Shown piece after piece: positions 31,880-43,835 of a DNA stretch of 64,000 nt. This DNA comes from Terfezia claveryi (lineage: Eukaryota > Ascomycota > Pezizomycetes > Pezizales > Pezizaceae). Position 1 is the stretch's first letter. Each line of letters starts with the position of its first letter. The DNA is taken from positions 372,001 to 436,000 of the forward strand of contig WHUX01000028.1 in assembly GCA_015179025.1 (NCBI GenBank). Direction: 5' to 3'. The notes under the pieces were generated by a model. The model searched no databases, was not told where the DNA came from, and saw only the letters and a list, made by a program, of their open reading frames with translations. Position numbers and translations under genes: made by a program.

Positions 31880-32880
31880 TCTTGTTATGTTGCACAGTTG
31901 GGTGAAAATGCTGCGGGGTATAGCACAGGTACAGATTGAGAAATCCGGTCTGTAACTTGAATGGAGACAAGTATCAATTGGGTGTAGGGTGGTTTATATA
32001 TACTTTCACCCACCTTTCAAATTATGCACAGAACTCGGCGTGCCGCGATGACAGGCTAAAGCTACTATGTTCCACCTGCATCTCGAGCATCATGCTAGTG
32101 TAACTGAGTAGGGCCCATCATCTTCTTACCGATAAAATCTCTCGGAATGGAGACAATGTGCTCATCTTTCAGAGTTATCTAGGCTGTGCCCTCTGGTCGC
32201 CTTATCGATCTATCGCGTAGAGCTCTCTAGATACCTCCAAGGAGTCTTCGAGTGCTTTGCTATCGATCCACTAATTCACTTACATCCTTTGGGCAATTTA
32301 AAGTGCATGGTAGTAGAACGCCGATATCGATCGCGTCTACGACCCCCCTAGGTTCTCCCAAAGGGAAACAGATAAGACTGTCATAGAACGCCTGACCCTT
32401 GTTTTGCTCATCTTAGAAAAGACTGTACCTACCTACTCATGTTCCTGTCAGACCAAACGTTGTATCTTGACAAGAATTGCGTTCTCGTTTGTCATATACT
32501 TAGTTAAACGTGGGGCTCATTGTGTCAATTAAGTCTTGCCGCAGGCTCCCAGGTTCTAGAAGACAACTGGTACCATAAAGTAAGGTTAAGTTGTTGGTAG
32601 TTGTTGGTTATTTGTATGGGATAGAGGCACTTCGTTCCTTTCGAAATCCTTCCGAACCCGAAGCCCACTGTGAGTGTTTCCACTGAGGCGTGCTGGGGTC
32701 GTGTGCCGGAGTGTAGTGTTTGTTATGCCCTATGTACTTATTCTTCCCAGAGGCGACATATGAATGTACTATACATGTTGGTTGAAGAAACAGGGTGAAG
32801 GTGCTTGCTTTATATAATCTGCAGTGGGTTGCCAAGCCGATGTAATTTTAGAGTTAAGCTCCATATATAGACTGAAATGG

Positions 32881-32930
32881 TGGTACCTCGTTAAATTGCA
32901 ATATGCTCAGCATCAAATAACGAGGTACCA
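32881..32930. repeat. Hairpin with a 13-bp perfect stem
   Basis: TGGTACCTCGTTA (32881-32893) pairs with TAACGAGGTACCA (32918-32930) around a 24-base loop. It may be a very short inverted-repeat element; no poly-T run makes it a terminator. Confidence 0.75.
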
Positions 32931-33517
32931 AAAATTACAGCCCGTACATCCTAGTCTGGGTCCTTATATTTTATGTAGTAGGCCTAGGTAACTGCTGTAA
33001 TTCTTACGTACTCTGTCTCGATCCTATGCTCATTTTGCGGCATGCGCAGGCACACATACCTACTTCTAGGTAACTCGGCCCAGCCCCTGTATCTACTTGC
33101 CAATGCATGGCCCACACATCAAAGGGGCTGAGGCCCGAGCCGGTTTTGGCTTTCACGCCCAACATTGGATATTCGAATTACCCTCGTAACCTCGTTACAG
33201 TATCCAATGCTAATTCAGCTCATGCCAGAGCTCCTCCTATCCACCCGTACCGATACGTGTCCAAACCACTCTGGACTCATAGAATTTTAAATAAAACTCA
33301 ACAGGGTGTCGAGAAGTAGACTAACGGGCCGCGGTCTTTTGAGCAATTACAGTGTCAGGTTGGAAGAATAACGTTAACTGCCTTTCCATTGCATCACTTG
33401 GGCTCTGTCTCATACCCCCATTACTAGCTACCCCTTCCAACAAAAGTCGGATGGAATTCCGTCTAGGAAATCATGATTTTTCGGTATTTACCGGAATATC
33501 AGGTACTATTTGATTCA

Positions 33518-33597
33518 TTTTTTTTTTTTTTATTTTAAAAAATACTTGTTACTCCTATGCGGCCCCGTTAGGGGGGCCATGAGGAGCAACCCAGAAG
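33518..33597 (-). repeat. SINE-like 3' end, copy 1
   Basis: On the minus strand it reads TTCTGG...CCTCATGGCCCCCC, a small TAACGG hairpin, TAGGAGTAACAAGTAT and an A-rich tail. It is clearly homologous to 49630-49697. The A-rich tail and internal GGCCCC hairpin suggest the 3' end of a retroposon, SINE or LINE. The 5' part is not recognised. Confidence 0.6.
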
Positions 33598-36233
33598 CCC
33601 GGGTGGATTCAAGGTTAAGGCAAGTTAATCTGCCAGAACCACGCAAAATTACATACAAATATCGGGACGAGGCCCCGTGCTGTCATTAACGGATTGATCG
33701 ATGACCCGGAGGCCTGACTGAGCCTTGACGACTAACTGAACAAATAAAAGGTGATGCTGAAAATGGACTCGGGAAAAATTTGAAACGTTACAACCGCCTC
33801 CAGATAAGAAGTTATCTCTATGTCTCCCCTTCCTTCTTTCTTATGCTAGCACCCCTAAAGTGGCAGTTGACAATGTGAGATGTGATGATAGGTATGAGAT
33901 TAGGGAAGCCAAAACCCCGAATTCGCGCGCGCCGACAGTTGACAGTTGGAAAAATTGTTTACCCTGAAGATGAGGCGCATACAAAGGTTTGAGTGGCCGG
34001 TTATATGCAATAAGAAACTTGTGCCCTGCCCGAAGACGAATAGTAAAAGGCCAGACTAGTAAAAGGTGCACAGACTAGTGGCTTGTGCAAGCCAAACTAG
34101 ACTAGGAACGATATAATCTTAAGGTTCCGGGTGCAACCAGACTAAGGTTCCGGAAGCAGAGGCACGAGACTTCTGGTCCCCCGTTGTTGGAATGATAAGG
34201 TTATGAGTAGCAACCTGCAACAAATACAGTAGATATGAAGGAACACTTCACGTGAATACGTATGCGAAAGTATGTGTGTGCGAGATGTGTACATTCGTAG
34301 ATCCTATGAAGGGTGTTTCCCAATGCTCTATATATACATGAAGAGACAATAGGTATTACGTATGTATATGTTGTAGTTACGTATGCCGGTGGAGACATGT
34401 ACTTCTCAACACCTGTGGAGGGCAAGATCTAGTGAGTGGGCCTGGCATTAGTTTCTATGTGAACTGCCCAACGTTCGAAAACCGGATGTACTGAATATTC
34501 CTAGTCTGGTTTGCCCGAATATTCCCATATAGTCAGTTACTATTCAAAAGTATTCAAATATACTCATACTAATTCGATCTTATTATTATTAACCTACATT
34601 CTTGGCACGAAGATTATCTACAGCTGTCCGACGCCCATGCAGCCAGTAACTACAATACGTAGCTAGGTACTTGTACTTTACCACCATTGCCACTTGCCGA
34701 TGATGTGCAGCTAATGTGTAGTTACAATACAGCTGCCAGCATTACACAGATGGGAAGGCACCTAAGGTAATAATTACGCCACTATGAATCAAAGCACTGC
34801 AGTCCGGGGATTCTAACTTGCACCATGACCCTGCTGTTTTCCCACCCTACTCAACCACCAGTACCGGTGGACTGATTCCCAGTGGCTGGCACTCCGCGGA
34901 GAAATTCTTTCACAATCCGCTAATATGTTCGCCTGTCCCACCTATCGACCTGCAAACGCGTGTGGTCTGATAATGGAACATGTGAGACAGCATGGGCATT
35001 TTGGAAGGCCATCATTGCATACAAACTCTGACTGCCCAATTGAGTAATAGTCGTTGAAGCTTTTCCCAATGAGACCTCAAACAGCTTTATCTGGTGCTTA
35101 TGGCTTTTATCGTTGGAAGGAATGATTCATAATCCTGCCTCCATGGCTAATATCGAGGTTGCTCATATCACTTTGCACAACATGCATGGAGGGTCGCGTG
35201 TGGGAAAAACATGGTGCCGGGATGGGTGAAATGTATGAACCTAATGTGCTGCCTGCAGGGTTCCGCGGCCAGTAATTAAGCCTCGGGTAATCTGTTCGCT
35301 AGAACAGTTAATATGTAGGTATTACATGCATATAGATGTTGTTTATACAGTAAGTATACATGCATCCATACTCCGTACTGACGTCTATAGAGCTTTGCAG
35401 TGGCGAGATAGGCCATATTTGTTTTGTTGCGAATGTTGCCCAATAGGCATTTCTCGGTGAAACCTCTACAGAGGTATCCCAGTTGCGTATTTCTGGGTAA
35501 CACTGTACAATTGAAGACAAAGTTTCATATGATCATGTTGGTGTCTCGTGACCTCCACTGCGGCTTGCAAGTGGCTTGCAACAGCCCCCGGTCAGCTTCC
35601 TGATCGATGGGCAAATTGACAGCAAACCTGAGAGGCTAGCTTGCAATTTCTGATGCCCGACGTCAGAATGTCATATTGGAGCGTCCATTGGTGCGAAGGC
35701 CCGTGGGGGCGGTAAGCGGCTGGCTCTAGAATACACGTAAGTAGCGCGGGTGCGCCAGAAAGATTAGTCAGCCAAGATTGAAGCCAGTCGAGCCAAGTCC
35801 ACGTGATACCACAGCAACGACACAAATTCAGGCCGTCCGTCAATAATAGCTGAAAGGTGTTTGTTCCTCTAGCCACAGATTCGCCCCGGGACGTGCTGCA
35901 GAGCTGAGGAACCGTCGATATACTTCTCTCTCTCGTTCTTTGGTAAGTGACCTGCCCTTTCCTGGACCCTCTGGCTTCGGGCCAGAGCCACGGGCCCTTT
36001 GTCCCCGTACGCCTGGTGGCATTCTCGCCATTGTCTCAGGCTAGGCAGCAGTATCCCTACCCTCTAACAGTGCCCCGTTAGAGAGGCCCCACTATGAACT
36101 GAAATGCTCACACCTCTCAAAGCTAGAGATATTATCCACCGACTTCCCGGGCCCTCTCTGTCTGGTCGCTGCCTCGCTGCCTTGTGGGGAAACATAGTAG
36201 GAGAAAAAGCAAACACACCACGTTCCTTTAGTC

Positions 36234-37500
36234 ATGAGCACTCCCGGGGAAGATCAGCGGTAGGTACTTACGTTCCAGAGTTTCCCACTACACTACTCCC
36301 GTTCCCCGAATTCACCCCGAACTGCTTATTTTATATTTTGGCTCATGCTGTCAATCTGTTACTCGACTAAACCATATCCCTTGCAGTTGGCGAGCGCGCC
36401 GTGGAACACCCCAGCAGAATTCTCCAGGCAACTCACAGCAAAGTCAGCAAGGCCAGCAAGGCCAGCGCCGCAACCAGTCCCGTGACAGGAATTCTTATGC
36501 CCCACCTGGTGGCTACCAAACCGGAAATCGCGAAGGAGGAAATGCATGGGCCAACAGAGGTCCAGCCCAAGGACAACCGACGGCTTTGGTGGATGAGCAT
36601 GTTCCTGTTAGAGGATTCAATAGCCGGGAAGTTTCTGAATATCTAAATCGAGGTACGTACATATACAGTTTCCGTTCGATCGGATGTGCGGTCTCTATGG
36701 TCCATATTTCCGGGGGTATTCTAGCCCATATTACATACTGCCAGTTGATGGAAATCTTGTGCCAAGCACATGCAGTTCAGATACCTTTTCTACACCAGAG
36801 TTCCACTATATTTTATACCCAAACTTGATTTATGCAGGTTTCGGTGACTTATATTGCTGTCGAAGCGGTACGCAAAGGGGTCCTAACTTATGATGGGCGT
36901 AATCATATATTAGGCCTCTAACAGCGGCGTGAGCACGATTGCCCGAAATTTCCTCTTTTGGGATTGTAGGAACCCCTGTTGTGCAACACGGGCTTAACGG
37001 TTAAGCAACGGGGTTTTGCGAAGATAGCCCACGGCCCAACTGGTATATATTGTCAATTTGCGATCAATACTAGTTTTCTTAACTTTATGCTATAGAGATC
37101 TTATGAATATAAAGCTTATTACTGACATGTTTTTATTTAACGGCGATAGGCTTTGTAGCTGCTTTAAACGCTGGGCAGAATCCATATGGAGATGAAGGTA
37201 GAGCTGCTCGTTCCTACACTCTCCTGTGCAAATTTTTTAATTGCTAACCATTCGTTTCATTTGTGCAGCACTGAAGCAAATGATCTATAAGTCACCTGAG
37301 AAAGCCTGGAAGACTACCGGAAAAGCTAGTGGCGGTCCATGGTCAAGACGTGAGTAGGACTCAGTGCAAATTGGGACATAAGGCTGGTGCGGATATTAAC
37401 CTTGACTTGTGTAACAGAACACGTTATGGCTAATGGTACTGACTTCTTGAGCCAGCTGCGGAAGGGTGTTATGGCGCTTCCTGCTGAGGAGAAGAAGTAA
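36234..37500 (+). CDS. Small conserved fungal protein of unknown function, five exons
   Basis: Exons: 36234-36259, 36387-36652, 37150-37197, 37269-37349 and 37418-37500, giving 167 residues. All introns have GT...AG ends (GTAGGT, GTACGT, GTAGAG, GTGAGT) and keep one frame. The N-terminus is Gln/Gly/Arg-rich and disordered; then come EHVPVRGFNSREVSEYL, a short helix, IYKSPEKAW, and a C-terminal GGPWSRQHVMANGTDFLSQL followed by RKGV. I recall small ascomycete proteins with this EHVPV...GPW...MA.G.DF..QLRK pattern, of unknown function. Intron 2 (497 nt) is unusually long; a 30-nt in-frame stretch with splice-like borders lies at 36838-36867. Confidence 0.75.
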
Positions 37501-37896
37501 TCGAAAGATTTGCCTGCTTCCACGGCTCAACCTGATTCACAGGCATGAGGGATGATCGATATTTGCCCATGATTGCATGATTGTATTGCATGATTATATT
37601 GCATGATTGTGTGTGTTTATTTGTGTGTGTGCGGTGCTATTTGGGAAGCTGTTTTAGGTACGGGGAATCTCTGCCACTTGCCGAGGGCAGAAGTGAAAGT
37701 ATCATAGGGCGAGTCAACGAGTAAGGAGTCAATTTGGGGTCGCATATATCTACATCATCGGAGTTGTTTGCTTCATTAAGGTGTGCTGTTGAGGTGCTTG
37801 GCATATGTCGTAGAGCGCGGGAAATAGTTTTTCCCGAGATATTTACGTTTCTCCCGGCCTGTAATGCTTATTCCTGAAGTTGGAAAGAACCCCACC

Positions 37897-39462
37897 ATGA
37901 ACCTTCAATATCGCCATCTTGCTCGACGCTTCGCGCTGACATCACCATGCCCCGCCAATCAGCATTTCGGGCTTGGGGCCATTCAGCGGAGAAATATCGT
38001 CGTCCTTGGGATTGAGACCTCTTGGTGAGACCTTACATGCATATGGGAGCGACACCCTGCGGCAGACATGCTGATGTTTAACAGTGATGATACCTCCGTA
38101 GCCCTTTTAGATCGCGAAACCTCACCCTCAGACCACCCAAAGACGTCACTCATCTTCCACCAAACAATCACATCAAATAATCTCCCCACCCGTGGAATCC
38201 ACCCACTTACTTCCCTTTCCTCCCACCGCACTCATCTTGGCCCTTTGATCGGCAAGGCGCTCACTCACCTCCCCCCTGGCACCTGCAGGCCTGACCTCGT
38301 CGCAGCTACCCGAGGACCAGGAATGCGGGCATCCCTCGCTACAGGGCTGGATGTAGCGAAGGGCTTAGCTGTGGCTTGGGGAGTACCACTGATTGGGGTG
38401 AATCATATGCTTGGACATGCATTGACTGTGCGGCTAGTCTCCGCTCTAGCTGAGGGAGGGCTGGTGGAACCCAAGTTCCCGTTTTGGAGTTTATTGGTCA
38501 GCGGTGGGCATACGCTTGTGGTGAGGAGTGAGGAGGTAATGGAGCATAGGGTGCTGTGTGAAACAGTGGATTTGGCAGTGGGGGATATGCTGGATAAGGT
38601 TGCTCGGTGTGTGGTTCCTGAGAGGATGATACCCACGGTGGAGGAGGGGAAAGGGATAGGGGTGGTGTATGGGAGGGTACTAGAAGAGTACGCATTTCCA
38701 AAAGGGGATAGGGTTATAAGCTACGAAGGGTTCGATTACGACTACCACCCACCTGGTACAGAGGCGAGGGCGATGCAAGATAGGGATTTTAGGGAAAAAT
38801 ATCCTGCATGGTCGCCGCTACCAGTGCCATTCATGAGCACAGGGAACAAACATCATATTCTTGCATTCTCATTTTCTGGGATTGGGTCATTTGTGGAGAA
38901 GGCGCTGAAAAGCAATATTGATATGAGTGATGAGGAGAGGAGAGCTCTTGGGAGGCAAGCAATGCAGTGTGCATTTGAGCACTTGGCCAAGAGGGTTGTT
39001 CTTGCGCTTCGGGAGTGGGAGAAGAAGCAACCTCTAGATGATACTGGGTCTCTTCCCCCATCAGGCGAAGAGACATTAGTTCTCAGTGGTGGAGTGGCGT
39101 CGAATTCCTTTCTAAGACATTTGCTGAAGAAGTATCTCCAGAATGAGGCAGTGAAGGCGAAGCTGGTGTGCCCCCCGCCCAGCTATTGTATGGATAATGC
39201 CGCGATGATTGCATGGGCAGGTTTAGAGATTTGGGAAGGGGGCGTTGGAGTGGAAGGGGAGGAGAGATATTGTGGCAAGGAGGGTGAGAGAGGGTGGGCC
39301 ACAGGGTTGGGGTGTCACCCCGTAAGGAAGTGGAGCTTGGACTCTGGTGATTTGGCAGTGGAAGTTCCCCAAGGTGACCCGGGTGAGGCGGAGGCTAGGG
39401 GAATGTTGGGTGTAGATTGTTTGGTGAGAAGGCGGGATTGGATAGGGAGAGGAGGAATATAG
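37897..39462 (+). CDS. QRI7: Mitochondrial tRNA t6A synthesis protein, Qri7/TsaD family
   Basis: Transfers a threonylcarbamoyl group to A37 of ANN-decoding tRNAs, in mitochondria for this branch. Exons 37897-38024 and 38085-39462 give 501 residues; the 60-nt intron (GTGAGA...ACAG, branch GCTGATG) splits the Cys codon of GIETSCDDT. The N-terminal 30 or so residues are basic and hydroxyl-rich with no acid, a mitochondrial presequence. Family signatures: GIETSCDDTS; the metal site HMLGH; LLVSGGHT; FSFSGIGS; GGVASNSFLR; and CMDNAAMIAWAG. It is longer than yeast Qri7 (407 residues), through inserts such as the one after ERMIP and a C-terminal extension. It starts 396 bp downstream of the preceding gene on the same strand. 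Confidence 0.92.
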
Positions 39463-42400
39463 AGTGAACAGAACGGGAGTGGCCTCATCACATGTGTTTT
39501 GTATATCCCCTGTAAGATATGAATTTTATTGGCTACAGTACAATGTATATATGTATATGTGTTTTGTACATATATAATACTCTTGACTGTGAGACTCTCT
39601 GACGCCTCCTCATTGGCCAGATCCGGAAACAGCCTGGCTTCCCTTCGAACAATCATTTTTCCGTAGCACCTCCTCGGAACCCACCCTCCAAATTCTCAAG
39701 CCATATTTTTTTGGACAGTGACGCATATGCATTTGCCCCCCAAAATTACATAGGGTATGTTATGTACCTGGCCAAGATAGGTAGATAGGCCCCATGCCCA
39801 AACCAGAGGCAACGGTCAAATTGTGTGCTCCGAATATTTTTCAACAGGGGTTTATCTCGAGTTATCAGAGAGACAAAACCCCATTATTACGCTTACTTAC
39901 TGCATACGCCACGCCCCTATATATATACTTAATATTATACCTATGTTTCCCCAGCGTCGACAGGGGTGCTGTTCTGGGACGCATGCAGAGTAGATTTTCC
40001 TGTGTAGACCTGGGAAAGGCAAAGCCTGAGAATCATGTGGCGTACCTAATAGGGGAAGAAAGGGAATGTTACCGTAATTGAAATCGATTTCAGAATCGCC
40101 ACGCGATCTACAGTTCAACATTAATGACAGAACAAAGCTCTGCAAGCCTTTCCATGTACTATATATATGTATGTAAAGTGCAGGTATGTATATAAATAAA
40201 AGTTGTTTCAAGCACCCCCCATCACTCCCTAGAACCATCCCCCCTTCTCCTACTACAGTAGGTAATTGACTAATGCAAGCGTCATGTCCTGGGCGAACAA
40301 AGTAACGGGCTAAGCCGCTGTCTCAGCTGGTGTGGCCTGATCTGACGGTCCTTCTCGCCGTTAAAAACTAAAATAGCTACGTAACTAGCTAAGATGCGCT
40401 GCTTTATTGGTGGTGTCTGCTAGTGAATGCAATCGTTACAAGCGTTGGCCTGATGTGAGGTGAGGGTTGCATATCCCGGGACTTTCATATTGTATCGATA
40501 TCATGGGCACCATGAAAGGGAACCATTCTTGGCCCCCTATAGTATCAACGAGCCTAGATTTACTACAGCTATAGGATTAGATATGAGGAAAAAAATAAGA
40601 ATAGTAAAAACGTTGCGGTTGTGGGAAAGCTCGAGAAGTTTATTAGTAATACAGTACAATCTGACGGTCGTACGAGTGGCTAAGTAACTGCATATATATA
40701 TATATATATTTATGGCAATTGATATGATATCAAGCGGCAAGCAGCCCCAACGATTTACCTTGTGTAACCGCCCCATAAAACCCAGCTGAGTTCGAACCGC
40801 TTGAGCTTCGCCATAACCGGCTAGGAGCGTTGTATCCCCCCAACTTTGGCATGCAGCTGCTACATCCTTTCGCACAGCAATTGCCCCAGGGTACCATTTT
40901 GGAAGAAGTGCGGTAGTGATCGTGAGCTGCAGCTGCTCGTTCGAAATGAATTTTTGGTAAGCTGTCATATACCTAGATCAAGATCTTCGCCAATTTCACC
41001 TATTTTTCTCATGCATTTCACGGCCCCCGTTTGGGGTGAGTGAGACGGTGGGGAGCCCCCACCAACGACTGCCGGTTGTGCTCCTCGACCTGCATTGCGT
41101 GTCTGGTACAGTAGACAAAGATTTTCATTTGTCACCGCCATGTTTGTGTCAGGTGAACGTAGGCCACGAGGCGTTGCAAGCCAGTGTGAGGTTATAAAGG
41201 AGTTCTCAGGACATGCTGCGGCCAGATACGAAAGAGAAGCATAAATCTCAAGCAGGTAAGGGTAGACCGGGTGATGAACACACAGTTGTGTAACGTAACA
41301 AGTTGGGTAAAATTCTTGGTCCATCCTGACCAAAAAGGATGTTGCCTGCAAGCCTCTCAGGGTGCTTGTGACTGATTTGTCTGCCATTCACCCCCACGAG
41401 ACGAACCTGCACTCTAAAGTGTCGACCACGGCTGGGTTAGGATGCCGGAAATCTCGCGGCAGAGCAGAATACCCAAGTCCGTTGCACAGCCCAAAATGTA
41501 ACTAGACAAAGTCACCTGACGGGCCGGGGATCTTTGCGATCTCGAGAGGATTGCAGACAAAAGTAATAATGGTGTCGAGTGGTGCTGGCTGTTGGCGGCT
41601 CTATATTCATGGGTACTCTTGGTCGTCTAAGCAGATTACTCTTGTACGAGATTCCCCGGATTCGGTCAGCGAATGTGTGACAACACAAGAAAAGTTATAT
41701 ATATCACCGCAACCTAGCGCGGTAAATTGTAGTCGTAGAACGCATATGCACCACCACCATTGCAGTCGGTAGGCACATACATGGGGTTCAACGGTATTCC
41801 CCCGTCCTGGCGGTGGCTGGCTATAGCGCAACCAAATGGGTACCCCGCACGCGTTGCACAGTGATTAAATGAACAGCCCCATTTCCCCACGTGCATCAAC
41901 GATGAGCGCCAGAAGGCGGGTCTGAAGAGTACCGGCAAAGAAAACGAAAGCTCACTCAGTGAGAGCAAAATGCTTGTGGCCATTTCTCCAGAGAACTGAA
42001 AACTATAGACTTTTTAGCCTAGTGCTGTGATAGATCTTCGATGCAGAACAGTGATGCTAGGAAGATACTTGCGTGGAAGTGGCACTGGAAAGAGCAAATG
42101 CCATAGTACTGCAGAAAGACCAGGTAGCAATACAGTTGAGGAAAAACACATTTAACAAATGAAAGGGATAAATACAGAGTATGTGATAGGTGACATGAAA
42201 ATGATGTTCCCCACAGGTCAATCCACCGCTCCATCCAGAGGCTGGCTTAGCATCACGCTAAATATCTGCCACCCCTCTCTACTCCATGAACGCACCGTAC
42301 CGCACTTAACATGTTGAAAAGTTATAGATCCCGACTAAAGACAAGACTGAAAGTAACCTGAACCCCTGGTAAGTGTGCACAAAAACGACAAACAGAAAAA

Positions 42401-42872
42401 CAAAAGAAAGGAGGCCGAAATATAGGAGGGAAAAGAAACAAGAGGTAAATGGGATATTTTTCGAATACTGTACTGAAACTGAAAGGTATACGAGTAATAA
42501 GGAAAAAGAAGGTTTTCAGGATCATGTGCATAGACATGAGGAACTTAGATAGTTGTTACCAGCCACCATTCCCCTAGGGGGCATGGCTTCTGATATAGAC
42601 TTATCGCTGGAAATGCCTAAACCAAAAAAGCTTGAATAAAAATATAAAAAATCACCGAGCAAAAAACACCGCCGTATTCCCAAATAATGCCATCGCCCAA
42701 TTACCTGAAAAACCATAGAACCCATGAAACCCCAAAGACGCATTACAATGACCAACCAGAAACGATAAGAAGAGACTGCAATGACAAAGAGACCCAAAAG
42801 AAATTCACTAAATGCTAAGCAGTAGCATCTGGCGATGGTGCGTACACGAGAAAAGCATAAGTAGGAATCTGT
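39463..42872. other. Intergenic, no gene seen
   Basis: No recognisable coding sequence. It contains AT-rich tracts, including a TA microsatellite near 40691-40709. The part next to flbD (about 42.0-42.87 kb) may be its 3' UTR. Confidence 0.55.
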
Positions 42873-43835
42873 TTAAATGCAGATATTCGCCAGATTCATT
42901 CGACTGTCTTTCCGACGGGATTCGGAGCGTACAGTCTTAGCATCAAAGAGGCTCGTGGGGGGTGGCGCAGGCTTGCTTCGAAGGAAACCATATGGTGCTG
43001 AAGAGGATTCTTTGGTTTCGACAGGCTTTCGCAGTGCACTCGTCGAGAACCTTGAACGCTCGATAGCATGTTGAAATCCAAATGTGCTGCTGCTGGAACT
43101 GGGCCCAGGCCTGAACTCGGGAAGACTCTGTGCTGACCTGGCTGGCAGGGCTGCGAGACTCTGCATTCGGGAATCATGGCGACCTATCAGAGGCGGCAGC
43201 GTCAGAGAACTGCTATTCCCAGGGGAAGTTGGAAGTCTAGGAGAAGACAGTGAAAGTGTGGAAGTTGAATCTGAAATGAGGGAGGGGGTCTGTCCTCCGG
43301 AGCTTCTTGCGAATTCAGAGTGAATGGAAGGAGAAAGTAGTGGATCATCCCGTGGAATCAATGTTGAGTTAATGGGAGGGAGTGATGCAAAGGTATTTGG
43401 CGAAGAGGGAACGGAGACAACGTATGGCGTTTGGGGAGTCTCATCAAGTTCATCAATTGCGTCAATCCCATCGCCCTCATCATGTGAATCGCCCCGTTGC
43501 CTGAGGCACAGCCTGCGCCTTCTATTCATCCCACCATTCCACCAGTTTTTCACAGCATTATCACTACGGCCATGTAGTCTCCTAGCAATCTCAGCCCAAC
43601 GCTTCCCCATTTCCCCAACCAACTTCTCGATTACGACACCCTCCTCTGGGGTAATCGGCTCATGATTGAGAGTAGGTTTAAGGTTTTGGTGGTATCGCTC
43701 TCGGCATTGTTTCGGGGATCGCGAACCCACAAGTTGTGAGATTCGGACCCAATTGTGTGGCCCATGAAGTTGAACAAGTTGAAGGAGATTTGCATCCTCT
43801 TGCTGGGACCAAGGTCCTCTCCTATGTTGAACCAT
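42873..43835 (-). CDS. flbD: FlbD-type Myb (R2R3-like) transcription factor
   Basis: 320 residues, one exon. Two Myb repeats occupy about residues 4-106: RRGPWSQQEDANLLQLVQLH, then WVRISQLVGSRSPKQCRERY, HQNLKPTLNHEPITPEEG and RWAEIARRLHGRSDNAVKNW, WNG. This closely follows Aspergillus FlbD, which activates asexual development and also affects sexual development. The helix that contacts DNA in each repeat (SPKQCRERYHQNL and SDNAVKNWW) is intact. The rest is Ser/Pro-rich and disordered with a short basic tail. The ATG at 43835 lies eight codons before the first Myb Trp, as in FlbD. Large non-coding flanks on both sides (3.4 and 12 kb) would leave room for complex regulation, which is inference. 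Confidence 0.9.
   Translation of the reverse strand: MVQHRRGPWSQQEDANLLQLVQLHGPHNWVRISQLVGSRSPKQCRERYHQNLKPTLNHEPITPEEGVVIEKLVGEMGKRWAEIARRLHGRSDNAVKNWWNGGMNRRRRLCLRQRGDSHDEGDGIDAIDELDETPQTPYVVSVPSSPNTFASLPPINSTLIPRDDPLLSPSIHSEFARSSGGQTPSLISDSTSTLSLSSPRLPTSPGNSSSLTLPPLIGRHDSRMQSLAALPARSAQSLPEFRPGPSSSSSTFGFQHAIERSRFSTSALRKPVETKESSSAPYGFLRSKPAPPPTSLFDAKTVRSESRRKDSRMNLANICI

Larger units (their letters stand above)
31880..36233. other. Intergenic, repeat fragments only
   Basis: No coding sequence recognised in 4.35 kb. It holds a perfect hairpin (32881-32930), an A-tailed repeat in minus orientation (33518-33597), and AACCAGACTA-type motifs at 34135-34144 and 34502-34511. Confidence 0.6.
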
